NCBI GenBank assembly: GCA_026390775.1
Contig: JAPLFF010000003.1
Location: 248,001-312,000 of the forward strand
Length of the DNA stretch: 64,000 nucleotides
Source: Ignavibacteriales bacterium
GTDB lineage: Bacteria; Bacteroidota; Ignavibacteria; Ignavibacteriales; Melioribacteraceae
Reading direction: 5' to 3'
Positions within the stretch are counted from its first letter, which is position 1. Every line of letters starts with the position of its first letter. A program made the position numbers and the translations under genes. The notes beneath the pieces were generated by a model, which saw nothing but the letters and a program-made list of their open reading frames with translations, made no database searches and was not told the DNA's origin. Below are positions 26,582-37,322 of the stretch, in pieces.

Positions 26582-27484
26582 ATGATTAATCAACACCAGA
26601 AAAAATTTGCAGAAACAATTGAAAAGGAAAGACCGGAACTCGGCAAACGTCCCGATTGGTTAAAAGTCCGTTTACCAACAGGACAAAATTACAGAGAAGT
26701 TCACGAGTTGATGCGTAAATCAAAATTGAATACGGTTTGCGAAGAAGCAAAATGTCCTAATCTGGCAGAATGTTGGAATAATAGAACAGCAACATTTATG
26801 ATTTTAGGTGATACATGTACACGAAGCTGCGGCTTCTGCAATATTAAAGTTGGAATACCAAACGAACTTGATCTCGATGAGCCCCGACGAGTAGCTGAAT
26901 CTGTGGAAGCACTTAATCTTAAACATGTTGTTATAACTTCGGTTGATCGGGATGAACTGAAAGACGGCGGCGCTTCGATTTTTTCTGAAACTGTTAGATT
27001 GATTCGCGAAAGAATGCCGGCAACAACAATTGAAATATTAATTCCCGATTTCAAGGGTGAAGAAGAATCATTCAAAATAATTTTACAAAACCCTCCGGAT
27101 ATTCTTAACCATAATCTTGAAACAGTTCATCGTCTTTATCACGGTGTTCGCCCGCAAGCAAAGTATGACCGCAGTTTGGAATTGATCCGATGGTTTAAGA
27201 ATCGTGGATTAAGAACAAAAAGTGGAATTATGGTTGGCATTGGCGAGACAAAAGAAGAAGTAGTTGAACTGATAAATGATCTCTACGATCATGGCTGCGA
27301 TATAATGACAATCGGTCAATATCTTCAACCGACAAAAAATCATTTACCGGTTCATCGTTATGTTACTCTTGATGAGTTTAAGTTTTACAAAGATTGCGGT
27401 CTGCAGCTTGGTTTGAAAGCTGTAGAATCATCACCGCTTGTTCGGAGTTCCTATCATGCAGATAAACATGCAGAATTAGTCTGA
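26582..27484 (+). CDS. lipA: Lipoyl synthase
   Basis: A 300-residue radical SAM enzyme that inserts two sulfurs into octanoyl groups on lipoyl domains. The auxiliary cluster cysteines are C53, C58 and C64 (CX4CX5C), and the SAM cluster cysteines are C79, C83 and C86. The C-terminal RSSYHAD carries the serine ligand of the auxiliary cluster. It completes the lipB-E1-E2-lipA run. The spacer before it contains a short CCCG/CGGG inverted repeat. Confidence 0.97.
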   Translation: MINQHQKKFAETIEKERPELGKRPDWLKVRLPTGQNYREVHELMRKSKLNTVCEEAKCPNLAECWNNRTATFMILGDTCTRSCGFCNIKVGIPNELDLDEPRRVAESVEALNLKHVVITSVDRDELKDGGASIFSETVRLIRERMPATTIEILIPDFKGEEESFKIILQNPPDILNHNLETVHRLYHGVRPQAKYDRSLELIRWFKNRGLRTKSGIMVGIGETKEEVVELINDLYDHGCDIMTIGQYLQPTKNHLPVHRYVTLDEFKFYKDCGLQLGLKAVESSPLVRSSYHADKHAELV

Positions 27485-27701
27485 ACTGCAATAGCAAGTA
27501 GATTGAATTAATAGCCAATCTTTTCTCATTTTTTTTCTCCTCATTCTCATTTCTGAAAAGTAACTTATAAGTCTTAATTCATATTTATAATAATTATTTA
27601 AAGGAATCGTTTTTCAGAAATAATTACTATTTTTTAGCAGTAAATTTTAGGGAAGTTGTTATATCTTTGGCACGTTAGTTTCTGATGGTTTGGTAATCAA
27701 T
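27485..27701. other. Gene-free stretch between lipA and the ferredoxin oxidoreductase operon
   Basis: No gene is seen. TATCTTTG at 27662-27669 fits the TAnnTTTG promoter element and may be the promoter of the operon beginning at 27804. No clear upstream box was found at the expected distance. The stretch continues into a possible leader ORF and a terminator. Confidence 0.35.
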
Positions 27702-27761
27702 ATGAGTAAAATCATAATCGAAATAAATAAACTCAATAAAACCAGAGAGAAAAGGTTATAG
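27702..27761 (+). CDS. Possible leader peptide ahead of a terminator
   Basis: ATG 27702 opens 19 codons, rich in Lys/Ile/Asn, that stop at TAG 27759-27761, inside the left arm of the terminator hairpin at 27751-27777. Such an overlap is the layout of translation-linked attenuators. There is no good ribosome site, so this may be chance. Confidence 0.2.
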   Translation: MSKIIIEINKLNKTREKRL

Positions 27762-27777
27762 CAATGCTGTAACCTTT
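27751..27777 (+). terminator. Intrinsic terminator or attenuator before the ferredoxin gene
   Basis: AAAGGTTATAGC pairs with GCTGTAACCTTT (one G-U) around AAT and is followed by a T run (27775-27780). It lies 270 bases after lipA and 24 bases before the next start codon. It therefore suits an attenuator or the end of a small RNA better than a terminator for lipA. Confidence 0.75.
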
Positions 27778-27803
27778 TTTGTTTAATAAGCTAAGGTAAA
27801 TTT

Positions 27804-28091
27804 ATGGCAAAAGTAAAAGGTGATATCATAATAGATATCGAGAAATGTAAAGGATGCGAACTTTGCGCTGCATCTTGCCCTCAAGAATCACTTGAGCTAT
27901 CACGCAAATTGAACTCGAAGGGCTATCATTACATAGTTAAGATTATAGATAACTGTACCGGTTGTATAAATTGTGCTTTAGTTTGTCCTGACGGTGTAAT
28001 TAAAGTATATCGTAAAACAGAAAAGAAAAAAGCAAACATTGCAACAATTACAAATGTAACCGGTGATATGACAGTAACGGTGAACGCATGA
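27804..28091 (+). CDS. 4Fe-4S ferredoxin subunit of 2-oxoacid:ferredoxin oxidoreductase
   Basis: A 95-residue dicluster ferredoxin with two CX2CX2CX3CP motifs (near residues 15-26 and 50-61). It is the delta-type subunit passing electrons from the ThDP centre to free ferredoxin. Its last four bases overlap the start of the alpha subunit gene (ATGA). The last 20 residues form a threonine-rich tail outside the clusters. Confidence 0.9.
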   Translation: MAKVKGDIIIDIEKCKGCELCAASCPQESLELSRKLNSKGYHYIVKIIDNCTGCINCALVCPDGVIKVYRKTEKKKANIATITNVTGDMTVTVNA

Positions 28092-29158
28092 AAGAATTAA
28101 AATTAATGAAAGGAAATGAAGCTCTTGCTGAAGCAGCAATCCTTGCAGGCTGCGACGGATATTTTGGGTATCCCATAACACCTCAATCAGAAATTTTAGA
28201 ATACTTAACACAAGATGCACGAAAGAGAACGGGGATGGTTGTTCTTCAAGCCGAAAGTGAAGTTGCAGCTATCAATATGATTTACGGTGCTGCAGGAACA
28301 GGCAAAAAAGTAATGACATCTTCATCATCACCCGGAATAAGTTTGATGCAGGAAGGAATTTCATATATCGCTTGTGCGGAACTTCCATGCTTGCTTGTTA
28401 ATGTTGTGCGAGGAGGTCCGGGACTCGGAACAATCCAACCTTCACAAGGTGATTATTTTCAAGCAGTAAAAGGAGGCGGGCATGGAGATTATAAAATGAT
28501 TGTTCTCGCACCATCAACTGTTCAGGAAATGGTTGACCATGTTAAATTAGGATTTGATCTTGCTTTCAAATGGAGAAATCCGGTTATGATTTTAACTGAT
28601 GGTGCTCTTGGGCAAATGATGGAAAAAGTTCAACTGCCTGCACAATTACCAAGATCAACAGAAGATCCTACGTGGGCAACAGTAGGTAAACCGAAAACTC
28701 GTGAAAGAAATATTTTAACATCGCTTCATATACAGCCGGATAAAATGCAGGAAATAAATCTGCATCTGCAAAAAAAATACAGAGATATTGAAAAAGAAGA
28801 AATTAGATTTGAAAAATTTCAATGCGATAATGCAGAAATGATTTTAGTAGCATTCGGATTGGTAGCGCGCATTTGTCAGAAAGCTGCACAGCTTGCAAGA
28901 GAAAAAGGAATTAAAGTTGGTGTGTTCAGACCAATAACTTTATTCCCTTATCCATATAATGAATTGAATAAACTAGCTGATCAAGTAAAAGGATTCTTAA
29001 CTGTTGAAATGAATGCAGGCCAAATGGTTGAAGATGTACGTCTTGCTGTTAACGGAAAAGTACCGGTAGAATTTCTTGGAAGAATGGGAGGAATTATTCC
29101 CACACCGGAAGAAATTTTACATAAGCTGGAAGAAAAATTTGTAGGAGAAATGGTATGA
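28088..29158 (+). CDS. vorB: 2-oxoacid:ferredoxin oxidoreductase alpha subunit (VorB/KorA type)
   Basis: A 356-residue subunit holding the pyrimidine-binding domain. The opening LMKGNEALAEAAILAGCDGYFGYPITPQ region and the EVAAINMIYGAAGTGKKVMTSSSSPG stretch match the VorB/KorA family (motifs quoted as landmarks, near residues 6 and 60). It acts with the following two subunits in the CoA-dependent oxidation of a 2-oxoacid with reduction of ferredoxin. The family covers 2-oxoisovalerate and 2-oxoglutarate enzymes, and the sequence alone does not decide. It overlaps its neighbours on both sides by four bases. Confidence 0.9.
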   Translation: MKELKLMKGNEALAEAAILAGCDGYFGYPITPQSEILEYLTQDARKRTGMVVLQAESEVAAINMIYGAAGTGKKVMTSSSSPGISLMQEGISYIACAELPCLLVNVVRGGPGLGTIQPSQGDYFQAVKGGGHGDYKMIVLAPSTVQEMVDHVKLGFDLAFKWRNPVMILTDGALGQMMEKVQLPAQLPRSTEDPTWATVGKPKTRERNILTSLHIQPDKMQEINLHLQKKYRDIEKEEIRFEKFQCDNAEMILVAFGLVARICQKAAQLAREKGIKVGVFRPITLFPYPYNELNKLADQVKGFLTVEMNAGQMVEDVRLAVNGKVPVEFLGRMGGIIPTPEEILHKLEEKFVGEMV

Positions 29159-29991
29159 ATGAAAAAACTATGACTGAAGAACAACATTATGCAGATGTAA
29201 TTGCAGAAGAGAGCATATGCACAAATGAAAATTTAGTTTTCGAAAAAACTAATGTTTTAACGGATACACCTATGCATTACTGCCCAGGTTGCGGACATGG
29301 TGTTGCTCATAGATTAATCGCTGAAGCAATTGATGAATTAGATATCCAGGATAAAACTATTGGCGTTGCACCGGTTGGCTGTTCAGTATTTATGTACAAC
29401 TATATGGATATTGATATGACAGAAGCTCCTCACGGACGAGCATCTGCAGTTGCAACAGGAATAAAAAGAGTATTGCCTGATAAATATGTTTTCTCTTATC
29501 AAGGTGATGGCGATTTAGCTGCTATAGGAACGGGAGAAACTATTCATACATGTAACCGTGGTGAAAATATTCTGATAGTATTTATCAACAATGGAATTTA
29601 TGGAATGACCGGCGGACAAATGGCGCCAACAACTCTGGTTGGAATGAAAACAACTACAACTCCATTCGGAAGAGAAGTTGAAGTGATGGGAAATCCATTA
29701 AAGATTACTGAATTGATCGCACAACTTCCCGGAGTATATTATTGTACTCGAGTTGCCGTAAATAATCCGGTTAATGTCCGCAGAGCAAAAAAAGCAATTC
29801 TTAATGGATTTAAATATCAAGAGTTGAAAAAAGGATTAAGTTTTATTGAAGTCGTCTCGAACTGTCCTTCGAACTGGAAAATGACTCCGGTAGATTCGAA
29901 TAAATGGATGGAAGAAAATATGTTTCCTTTCTATCCGCTTGGAGATTTAAAAGTACCAGCTAACCAACCTGCGGCAGGTAAAGGAGAATAA
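29155..29991 (+). CDS. vorA: 2-oxoacid:ferredoxin oxidoreductase beta subunit, ThDP-binding
   Basis: A 278-residue subunit. YCPGCGHGVAHR near residue 42 includes the cluster or substrate-side cysteines. The ThDP motif is GDGDLAAIG with INNGIYGMTGGQMAPTT near residues 120-160. It binds the thiamine cofactor that attacks the 2-oxoacid. The first 35 residues are an acidic extension not needed by the family core. The gene overlaps vorB by four bases and precedes vorC by two. Confidence 0.9.
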   Translation: MNEKTMTEEQHYADVIAEESICTNENLVFEKTNVLTDTPMHYCPGCGHGVAHRLIAEAIDELDIQDKTIGVAPVGCSVFMYNYMDIDMTEAPHGRASAVATGIKRVLPDKYVFSYQGDGDLAAIGTGETIHTCNRGENILIVFINNGIYGMTGGQMAPTTLVGMKTTTTPFGREVEVMGNPLKITELIAQLPGVYYCTRVAVNNPVNVRRAKKAILNGFKYQELKKGLSFIEVVSNCPSNWKMTPVDSNKWMEENMFPFYPLGDLKVPANQPAAGKGE

Positions 29992-29993
29992 TT

Positions 29994-30548
29994 ATGCAAG
30001 AAGAAATTATCATAGCAGGATTTGGCGGACAAGGTGTTTTATCAATGGGACAAATTCTTTGTTACAGCGGTGTAATGGAAAATAAAGAAGTAAGCTGGAT
30101 GCCTTCTTACGGGCCGGAAATGCGCGGCGGAACTGCAAATTGTATTGCAATTATAAGTGATCAAAAAATCAGTTCTCCTATTCTAACAAAGTTTGATACT
30201 GTAATCGCACTCAATCAACCATCGTTAGATAAATTTGAACAAGCTGTAAAACCGGGCGGACTTTTAATTTATGAAGCAAGCACGATTTTAAATCCACCAA
30301 AGAGAACAGATATAGATATCATTCCAATTGAAGCAGCGAACGAAGCAACAAAATTGAAAAATTCTAAAGTAATGAACATGATAGTACTTGGTGCATTCCT
30401 ACAGAAAAAACCAATCATCAAGATGGAAAATATTATTGAAGGGATTAAGAAAGTTCTTCCGGAAAGATATCACCATCTCATTCCACTCAACAAGCAAGCT
30501 CTTGAAAAGGGAAGACAGTTAGCTCAGAATATAGGTGTTACAGTATAA
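29994..30548 (+). CDS. vorC: 2-oxoacid:ferredoxin oxidoreductase gamma subunit
   Basis: A 184-residue subunit with the typical opening IIAGFGGQGVLSMGQIL and a PSYGPEMRGGTANC segment near residue 38. It helps form the CoA-binding region of the complex. As the last gene of the four-gene operon it is followed by a strong 13-base hairpin. The order ferredoxin-alpha-beta-gamma is the Vor/Kor arrangement. Confidence 0.9.
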   Translation: MQEEIIIAGFGGQGVLSMGQILCYSGVMENKEVSWMPSYGPEMRGGTANCIAIISDQKISSPILTKFDTVIALNQPSLDKFEQAVKPGGLLIYEASTILNPPKRTDIDIIPIEAANEATKLKNSKVMNMIVLGAFLQKKPIIKMENIIEGIKKVLPERYHHLIPLNKQALEKGRQLAQNIGVTV

Positions 30549-30557
30549 TTTGATCAG

Positions 30558-30590
30558 AACCTCGAAGGTTTTAAAATAACCTTCGAGGTT
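30558..30590 (+). terminator. Perfect 13-bp hairpin after vorC
   Basis: AACCTCGAAGGTT pairs perfectly with AACCTTCGAGGTT across a seven-base loop. No T run follows, so it is either a terminator of weak type or another copy of an intergenic palindrome. Confidence 0.55.
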
Positions 30591-30881
30591 ACTTACCTAC
30601 AGACCATAACATCCGAAAAAGGTTTACTTCTCACTTTATAATTCCATCTCGATTCTTTTTTAGTTATCTTTTATTCAACTTAGTTCCTGGTGATTGATGA
30701 AATCAACTTACATCCAACTCTCAGTTGCATTTTCATATTCTCTAGAAAAACTTTTCTACTCTTATATAATAGACAAATCAACTCAAAATCCATTAAGAAA
30801 AACAAAAGGCACTTTTGCAACAATTAATCACAATGCTGTTTCCCATACTTTAAACCAAAAAAATAAGGAAGGTTATTAAGC
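30591..30881. other. Gene-free stretch upstream of the sensor kinase
   Basis: A 61-codon frame (30694-30879) begins with TTG/ATG and ends two bases before the kinase ATG, but its composition is not protein-like and the kinase ribosome site AAGGAAGG lies within it. I see no defined promoter. Confidence 0.4.
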
Positions 30882-33800
30882 ATGATAAATTATGGGAGTA
30901 AAGAAACAGGTAAGCCCGTTCTATTCACTCTACTCTTTGGTTTATTAACATCTGGAGTTGGTATAATTGCTATACTTGGCTGGATCTTAGGTGTTCCTCT
31001 ATTAGCAAGCTTTAATTCCGATTTTATTCCAATGGCGCCTAGCACTGCGTTTTTGTTCATATCGTTTGGTATTGCAATTTTATTCAGCGCGCAATTTCCT
31101 AAAACCAGTTGGTTTTACAAAGCAGGAATTATTATTTGTTCAATAGGTACGTTGATTTCTCTAATCTTGCTTTTTCTTTCTTCTTTTGGAATACATCCCG
31201 CGGTTGAACACAGCGGGTTCAAAATAGAAGGATTAATCTCCGGAACACCATATGGGCATATTTCTCCGTTGACCGCTTTTTGTTTTGTTCTTGCCGGTTT
31301 ATCATTTCTTATTTCACAATCGTTGGAACGGCAGAAGCTAATGCTTGCCGCCCTCTCTTCTGCTTTTTTAGTTATCCTGATCTCAATCATACTTTTATTA
31401 GCTCATCTTTTTGGTACGCCGCTTTTTTATGGTACTCAATTTATTCCGCCAGCTCTTTCAACTTCACTTGCTTTATTCTTTCTTGGAATAGCACTGATAG
31501 CATTGATAAGTCCAAAAATATGGCAATATAAAAGTGAACATGATGCCGCTTCAACAAGATCATTCATAATCCTCATCTCGGTTTTTGTAGTTCTGGCAAC
31601 TGGAATTATATCAGCGGGGTACCTTTATTATAAATACAATGAAAAAGAATTTAGATTGGAAAAAGAGCAAGAACTTTCTTCTGTTGCAGATTTGAAAATA
31701 AGTGAACTCACTCACATACGAAAGGAGTGGGTTGAGGACGCTTCTCTATTTTACGAGAACATAGTTTTTTCTACTCTTGTTGACCGCTATTTTAATAATC
31801 AAAAAGATATTTTGGCGCATCGGCAGCTTCAAACATGGCTGAGCCGTTTCAAGATTGTAAATAAATATAATAAGTTGAGTCTGCTTGATGCTAATGGCAT
31901 TGAACGATTTACTGAACCCGATTCACCCAAACTACACTCATCCACTTATAAAGATAAATTTTCTGAAACTATAAAATCTGGTAAGATTACAATTGTTGAT
32001 TTTTACAGAAATGAATACGATCAACATATTTATCTTAACATATTAGTACCCATTGCCGATCCTAAAAATAGTAAGCGCATTAATGGTGTTCTATCATTAC
32101 GGATAGATCCGGAAGAATATCTTTATCCGTATATCAAAAGTTGGCCAACACCAAGTAAAACATCCGAGACTATACTCGTTCGAAGAGAAGGTGATGATGT
32201 TCTCTTTTTGAATGAGGTTAAGTTAAAACAGAACACAGCTCTTTCACTTCGTATTTCTCTTCAGAAAAAACATTTTCCTGCTGTTAAAGCGGTGCAGGGA
32301 GAAGAGGGAATTGTTGAAGGTTATGACTACAGAGATGTGCTCGTACTTGCAGATATACACCATGTACCAAACTCAACATGGTTCCTTGTTACTAAAATTG
32401 ACATTGCTGAAGTATATGAACCGCTAACAGAAAGACTTTGGATGATGATTTTTCTGATTACTGCTCTTCTCTTTGGTGCCGGTACAAGTGTAGCTGTAGT
32501 TTGGCGGCATCAGCGTGCGCGCTTTTATCAGGAAAGGTTTCAATCTGCCGAGACTTTGCGAGATAGTTACGAATTGTTGGAAAAAGTTTTCAACAATACT
32601 CATATTATGATGGCTTACCTTGATCCTAAATTTAATTTCATTAGAGTTAATCAAGCGTATGCAGAAGCCGACGAACATACGCCGGATTATTATCTAGGCA
32701 AAAACCATTTTGCACTTTTCCCTTATGCAGAAAATGAAACTCTTTTCCGTAATGTTGTGGATACCGGTCAGACCCTAACAGTTTTTGCTAAACCTTTTGA
32801 GTATGCCGAACATCCTGAACGCGGAATTTCTTATTGGGATTGGAGTCTCCAACCCGTAAAAGCGAGTGATGGTTCTGTAACTGCTCTTGTTTTTAGTCTT
32901 ATCAATGTTACTAAACATATGCAATCACAAGAATGGATACAAAAACTGAACCGTGTTTATGCTGTTCTTAGCAATATCAATCAAGCAATTGTTCGTATTC
33001 ATGATATTGATCGATTATTCAATGAGATTTGCCGCATTGCAATTGAAGAAGGTAAATTCCGAATGGTATGGATTGGAATGATCAATCCGCAAACCAACAT
33101 GGTTGATGTTGTTGCCTCTGCCGGATTGACGGAGGATTATCTGAATAAAATAAAAATTGATCTGAACGATAAAAAACAAATCGAGGGACCTACACTAAAA
33201 ACTCTTAGATATGGTCATTATACTATTTCGAACGATATTGCAACTGATGAGAATATGCTTCCGTGGCGTGAAGAAGCACTTAAGCTTGGGTATAGGTCGT
33301 CAGCTTCATTACCAATAAAAGTTTTAGGAACAGTGCGCGGCGTGATCAAATTATACTCGGACGAGGTAGAATTTTTTGCTGAAGATGAAATTAAACTCCT
33401 CGATGAAATGGCGATGGATGTTTCATTTGCACTTGAATTTATTGAACACGAAGCCAAACGCAAACAAGCAGAGGAATTTCTTTTGAAGTTTAGATTGGGA
33501 GTTGAGCGGTCCGGTGATGCAGTCTTGTTAACCGATCCGGATGGAACAATTGTTTATGTGAATCCTGCATTCGAAAACATTTTTGGCTACACTAAAGAAG
33601 AAGCTGTTGGTAAAACACCGCGCATCTTGAAGTCCGGTACTTTGAATCAAGAATATTATAAAAACTTTTGGAACGACTTACTTACTAAAAAAGCTGTAAC
33701 CCACGAAATAATAAATAAAACAAAAGATGGGCGACTGTTGAGTATTGAAGCTTCGGTCAATCCGATAATTAATGAGCGTGGAGAAATTATTGGACATCTC

Positions 33801-35321
33801 GCCATTGAGCGAGATATCACCGGACGCAAACGTGCTGAAAAGACGCTACAAGAAAGCGAAGCAAGCCTTGCAAAGGCTCAGCGAATCGCTCATATTGGAA
33901 GTTGGGAATTGGATATTTTTACTCATAAATTATTTTGGTCAGAGGAAGTATATAGAATATTTGGTTTTGAAATTGGTGCCTATAGTCTTACAATGGAAGC
34001 ATTTTTCGAAAGTGTACATCCCGATGACAGGGTACTTATGAATGAAGTAACACAGGCATCCTGGTATGAAAAAAAACCCTTCGATGTTGATCATCGGATT
34101 ATCTTACCAAATGGAAAGGTGCGCGTTGTACATGAAATGGCAGAAGTTATTTTTAATGATACTGGGCAGCCAATTAAGATGGTCGGCACTGTACAAGATA
34201 TTACTGATCGAAAGCTGGCGGAAGAAGAAATAGTTTCTCAAAAAAATAGATTTGAACAATTGTTCGAGAATTCACCGATTGCAATTGTTTTATTAGACGA
34301 TCAAGATAAAGTTGTTCAAATCAACGAATCGTTTTCAGTTATGTTCGGTTATTTCCTCGAAGAAGTTAGAGGACAGGCGCTAAATGACATAATAGTTCCT
34401 CCTGAATTGAAAGAGGAAGCTAAGAGCTATTCAGATCAAACAAGTAAAGGCAATCAGATAAATAAAGAAAGTTACCGGAAGAGAAAAGATGGTTCTAATG
34501 TTTTTGTCCAAATTATTGGGGTGCCTGTAGCAGTAAATGACAAGACAGTTGGTATATATGGCATGTACGTGGATCTGACTCAACGAAAAGAAGCCGAAGA
34601 AAAAATGAAATTAGCTAAAGAGTTAGCAGAGCAATCTGACAAATTAAAATCAGAATTTCTTGCACAAATGTCGCACGAAATTAGAACTCCTATAAATATA
34701 ATGGCTGGGAATGTAGATTATCTTAAAGATTTATTTAGTGAAAAAACGAATACAGAAGCTAGCGAATGTTTTGATGGAATTGATCTGGCTTCGAAAAGAA
34801 TTATTAGAACTGTAGATTTGATACTTAATGTGGCTGAACTACAAACCAGCGGTTATAAACCACACTTTATAAAAGTTGATAATTCCCAGATACTGAATAA
34901 ATTGTATAAGGAACATCAACTCTCAGCCAAACAGAAAGGATTAGAACTGATTTACAAATGCGAGTTAAAGGAAGCCAAAACTTTAGCAGATGAATACAGT
35001 GTAACTCAAATCTTTGCCAACTTGATTGATAATGCCCTCAAGTACACAAAAAAGGGTAAAGTAGAAATACTTTTAGGAAAGAATAAAACTGGTAATATTA
35101 TGGTTGAGGTAAAAGATACGGGCATCGGAATGAGTAAAGAATTTCTTTCGAAAATATTTGATCCGTTTGTTCAAGAAGAGCAAGGTTATAGCAGAAGTTA
35201 TGAAGGTAACGGACTTGGCTTAACGCTCACTAAAAAATATTGTGATATCAATAATGCAATCATAGAAGTAGAGAGTGAAAAAAATGTAGGTTCAACTTTT
35301 AGAGTAATATTTAAGAGTTAG
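30882..35321 (+). CDS. Large multi-PAS membrane sensor histidine kinase
   Basis: A 1479-residue kinase. Six hydrophobic helices fill residues about 12-210, resembling a MASE-type membrane sensor. A further helix (226-250), an extracytoplasmic CACHE-like region (about 251-518) and a helix at 519-541 follow. Then come a PAS domain (about 556-685), a GAF domain (690-855), three more PAS domains (860-985, 995-1110, 1115-1235), a HisKA domain with H1265 in SHEIRTP, and a HATPase domain with N box NLIDNALKYT, DTGIGM and GNGLGLTL. It therefore joins two membrane sensor modules with five cytoplasmic ones. The stimulus is unknown. A lone receiver gene follows and is the likely partner. Confidence 0.92.
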   Translation: MINYGSKETGKPVLFTLLFGLLTSGVGIIAILGWILGVPLLASFNSDFIPMAPSTAFLFISFGIAILFSAQFPKTSWFYKAGIIICSIGTLISLILLFLSSFGIHPAVEHSGFKIEGLISGTPYGHISPLTAFCFVLAGLSFLISQSLERQKLMLAALSSAFLVILISIILLLAHLFGTPLFYGTQFIPPALSTSLALFFLGIALIALISPKIWQYKSEHDAASTRSFIILISVFVVLATGIISAGYLYYKYNEKEFRLEKEQELSSVADLKISELTHIRKEWVEDASLFYENIVFSTLVDRYFNNQKDILAHRQLQTWLSRFKIVNKYNKLSLLDANGIERFTEPDSPKLHSSTYKDKFSETIKSGKITIVDFYRNEYDQHIYLNILVPIADPKNSKRINGVLSLRIDPEEYLYPYIKSWPTPSKTSETILVRREGDDVLFLNEVKLKQNTALSLRISLQKKHFPAVKAVQGEEGIVEGYDYRDVLVLADIHHVPNSTWFLVTKIDIAEVYEPLTERLWMMIFLITALLFGAGTSVAVVWRHQRARFYQERFQSAETLRDSYELLEKVFNNTHIMMAYLDPKFNFIRVNQAYAEADEHTPDYYLGKNHFALFPYAENETLFRNVVDTGQTLTVFAKPFEYAEHPERGISYWDWSLQPVKASDGSVTALVFSLINVTKHMQSQEWIQKLNRVYAVLSNINQAIVRIHDIDRLFNEICRIAIEEGKFRMVWIGMINPQTNMVDVVASAGLTEDYLNKIKIDLNDKKQIEGPTLKTLRYGHYTISNDIATDENMLPWREEALKLGYRSSASLPIKVLGTVRGVIKLYSDEVEFFAEDEIKLLDEMAMDVSFALEFIEHEAKRKQAEEFLLKFRLGVERSGDAVLLTDPDGTIVYVNPAFENIFGYTKEEAVGKTPRILKSGTLNQEYYKNFWNDLLTKKAVTHEIINKTKDGRLLSIEASVNPIINERGEIIGHLAIERDITGRKRAEKTLQESEASLAKAQRIAHIGSWELDIFTHKLFWSEEVYRIFGFEIGAYSLTMEAFFESVHPDDRVLMNEVTQASWYEKKPFDVDHRIILPNGKVRVVHEMAEVIFNDTGQPIKMVGTVQDITDRKLAEEEIVSQKNRFEQLFENSPIAIVLLDDQDKVVQINESFSVMFGYFLEEVRGQALNDIIVPPELKEEAKSYSDQTSKGNQINKESYRKRKDGSNVFVQIIGVPVAVNDKTVGIYGMYVDLTQRKEAEEKMKLAKELAEQSDKLKSEFLAQMSHEIRTPINIMAGNVDYLKDLFSEKTNTEASECFDGIDLASKRIIRTVDLILNVAELQTSGYKPHFIKVDNSQILNKLYKEHQLSAKQKGLELIYKCELKEAKTLADEYSVTQIFANLIDNALKYTKKGKVEILLGKNKTGNIMVEVKDTGIGMSKEFLSKIFDPFVQEEQGYSRSYEGNGLGLTLTKKYCDINNAIIEVESEKNVGSTFRVIFKS

Positions 35322-35376
35322 ATCATGATCTTGTTCATGATCATGATCAAGAGCAATGACAATTGAGGAGACTCAA

Positions 35377-35739
35377 ATGAAGAAAATGTTAATAATAGAA
35401 GATGATATTCTATCTCAAGATGTTATGAGAAGGATTTTTAAGAGTGATTTTGAAATGGATATGTGCGAATCCGCAGAAGAATATTATGAAAAATACTCGA
35501 ATAAGAATTACGATATTATAATAATGGATATATCCTTAAAAGGAAAAAAGCATGGATTTGACCTGACTAAAGAGATTAAAGCATCACCCTCGTTTACTGG
35601 TACACCTATTCTATGTTTAACCGCACATGCCGAGATGAAGGCAAGAAAGATAGCAATGGAATCCGGTACTGATCTTTTTATTACTAAACCGGTTGCTACA
35701 AAAGTTCTCAGAGAAGCTGTAGCTTCCTTAATCAAGTAA
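35377..35739 (+). CDS. Single-domain response regulator (receiver only)
   Basis: A 120-residue CheY-like protein from ATG 35377, preceded by GAGGAG; an in-frame ATG at 35356 has no such site. The acidic pocket is E8-D9-D10, the phosphoacceptor is D51 in IMDIS, and a threonine (near LTAHA) and lysine (TKPV) complete the site. With no output domain it probably acts through protein contacts or passes phosphate on. It lies 55 bases after the large kinase gene, separated by overlapping GATCATGATC repeats. Confidence 0.9.
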   Translation: MKKMLIIEDDILSQDVMRRIFKSDFEMDMCESAEEYYEKYSNKNYDIIIMDISLKGKKHGFDLTKEIKASPSFTGTPILCLTAHAEMKARKIAMESGTDLFITKPVATKVLREAVASLIK

Positions 35740-35740
35740 A

Positions 35741-35764
35741 ACTCATGAACAGTTTGTCATGAGT
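35741..35764 (+). terminator. Hairpin after the receiver gene
   Basis: ACTCATGA and TCATGAGT form eight-base perfect arms around an eight-base loop directly after the stop codon. There is no T run, so termination is uncertain. Confidence 0.4.
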
Positions 35765-35895
35765 AAAAGTTTGATTAGTCTCCGTAAAGTTCTTACGAAA
35801 TTTTTCATTTATTAAGTAAATTTATAAATCTCATTCGAGCTTCTGCTTTTTGGAAATCACCTCATTCTTTCATAATTTTCCGCACAAAATTTTGA

Positions 35896-37320
<1,425 letters not shown>

Positions 37321-37322
37321 AG

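Noticed and set aside
30694-30879. 61-codon ORF ending two bases before the sensor kinase
   Set aside because: It has no ribosome site of its own, its composition is not protein-like and it overlaps the kinase ribosome site.
35322-35376. GATCATGATC repeats between the kinase and the receiver gene
   Set aside because: They overlap each other and look like chance low-complexity palindromes; no terminator T run or conserved motif was found.
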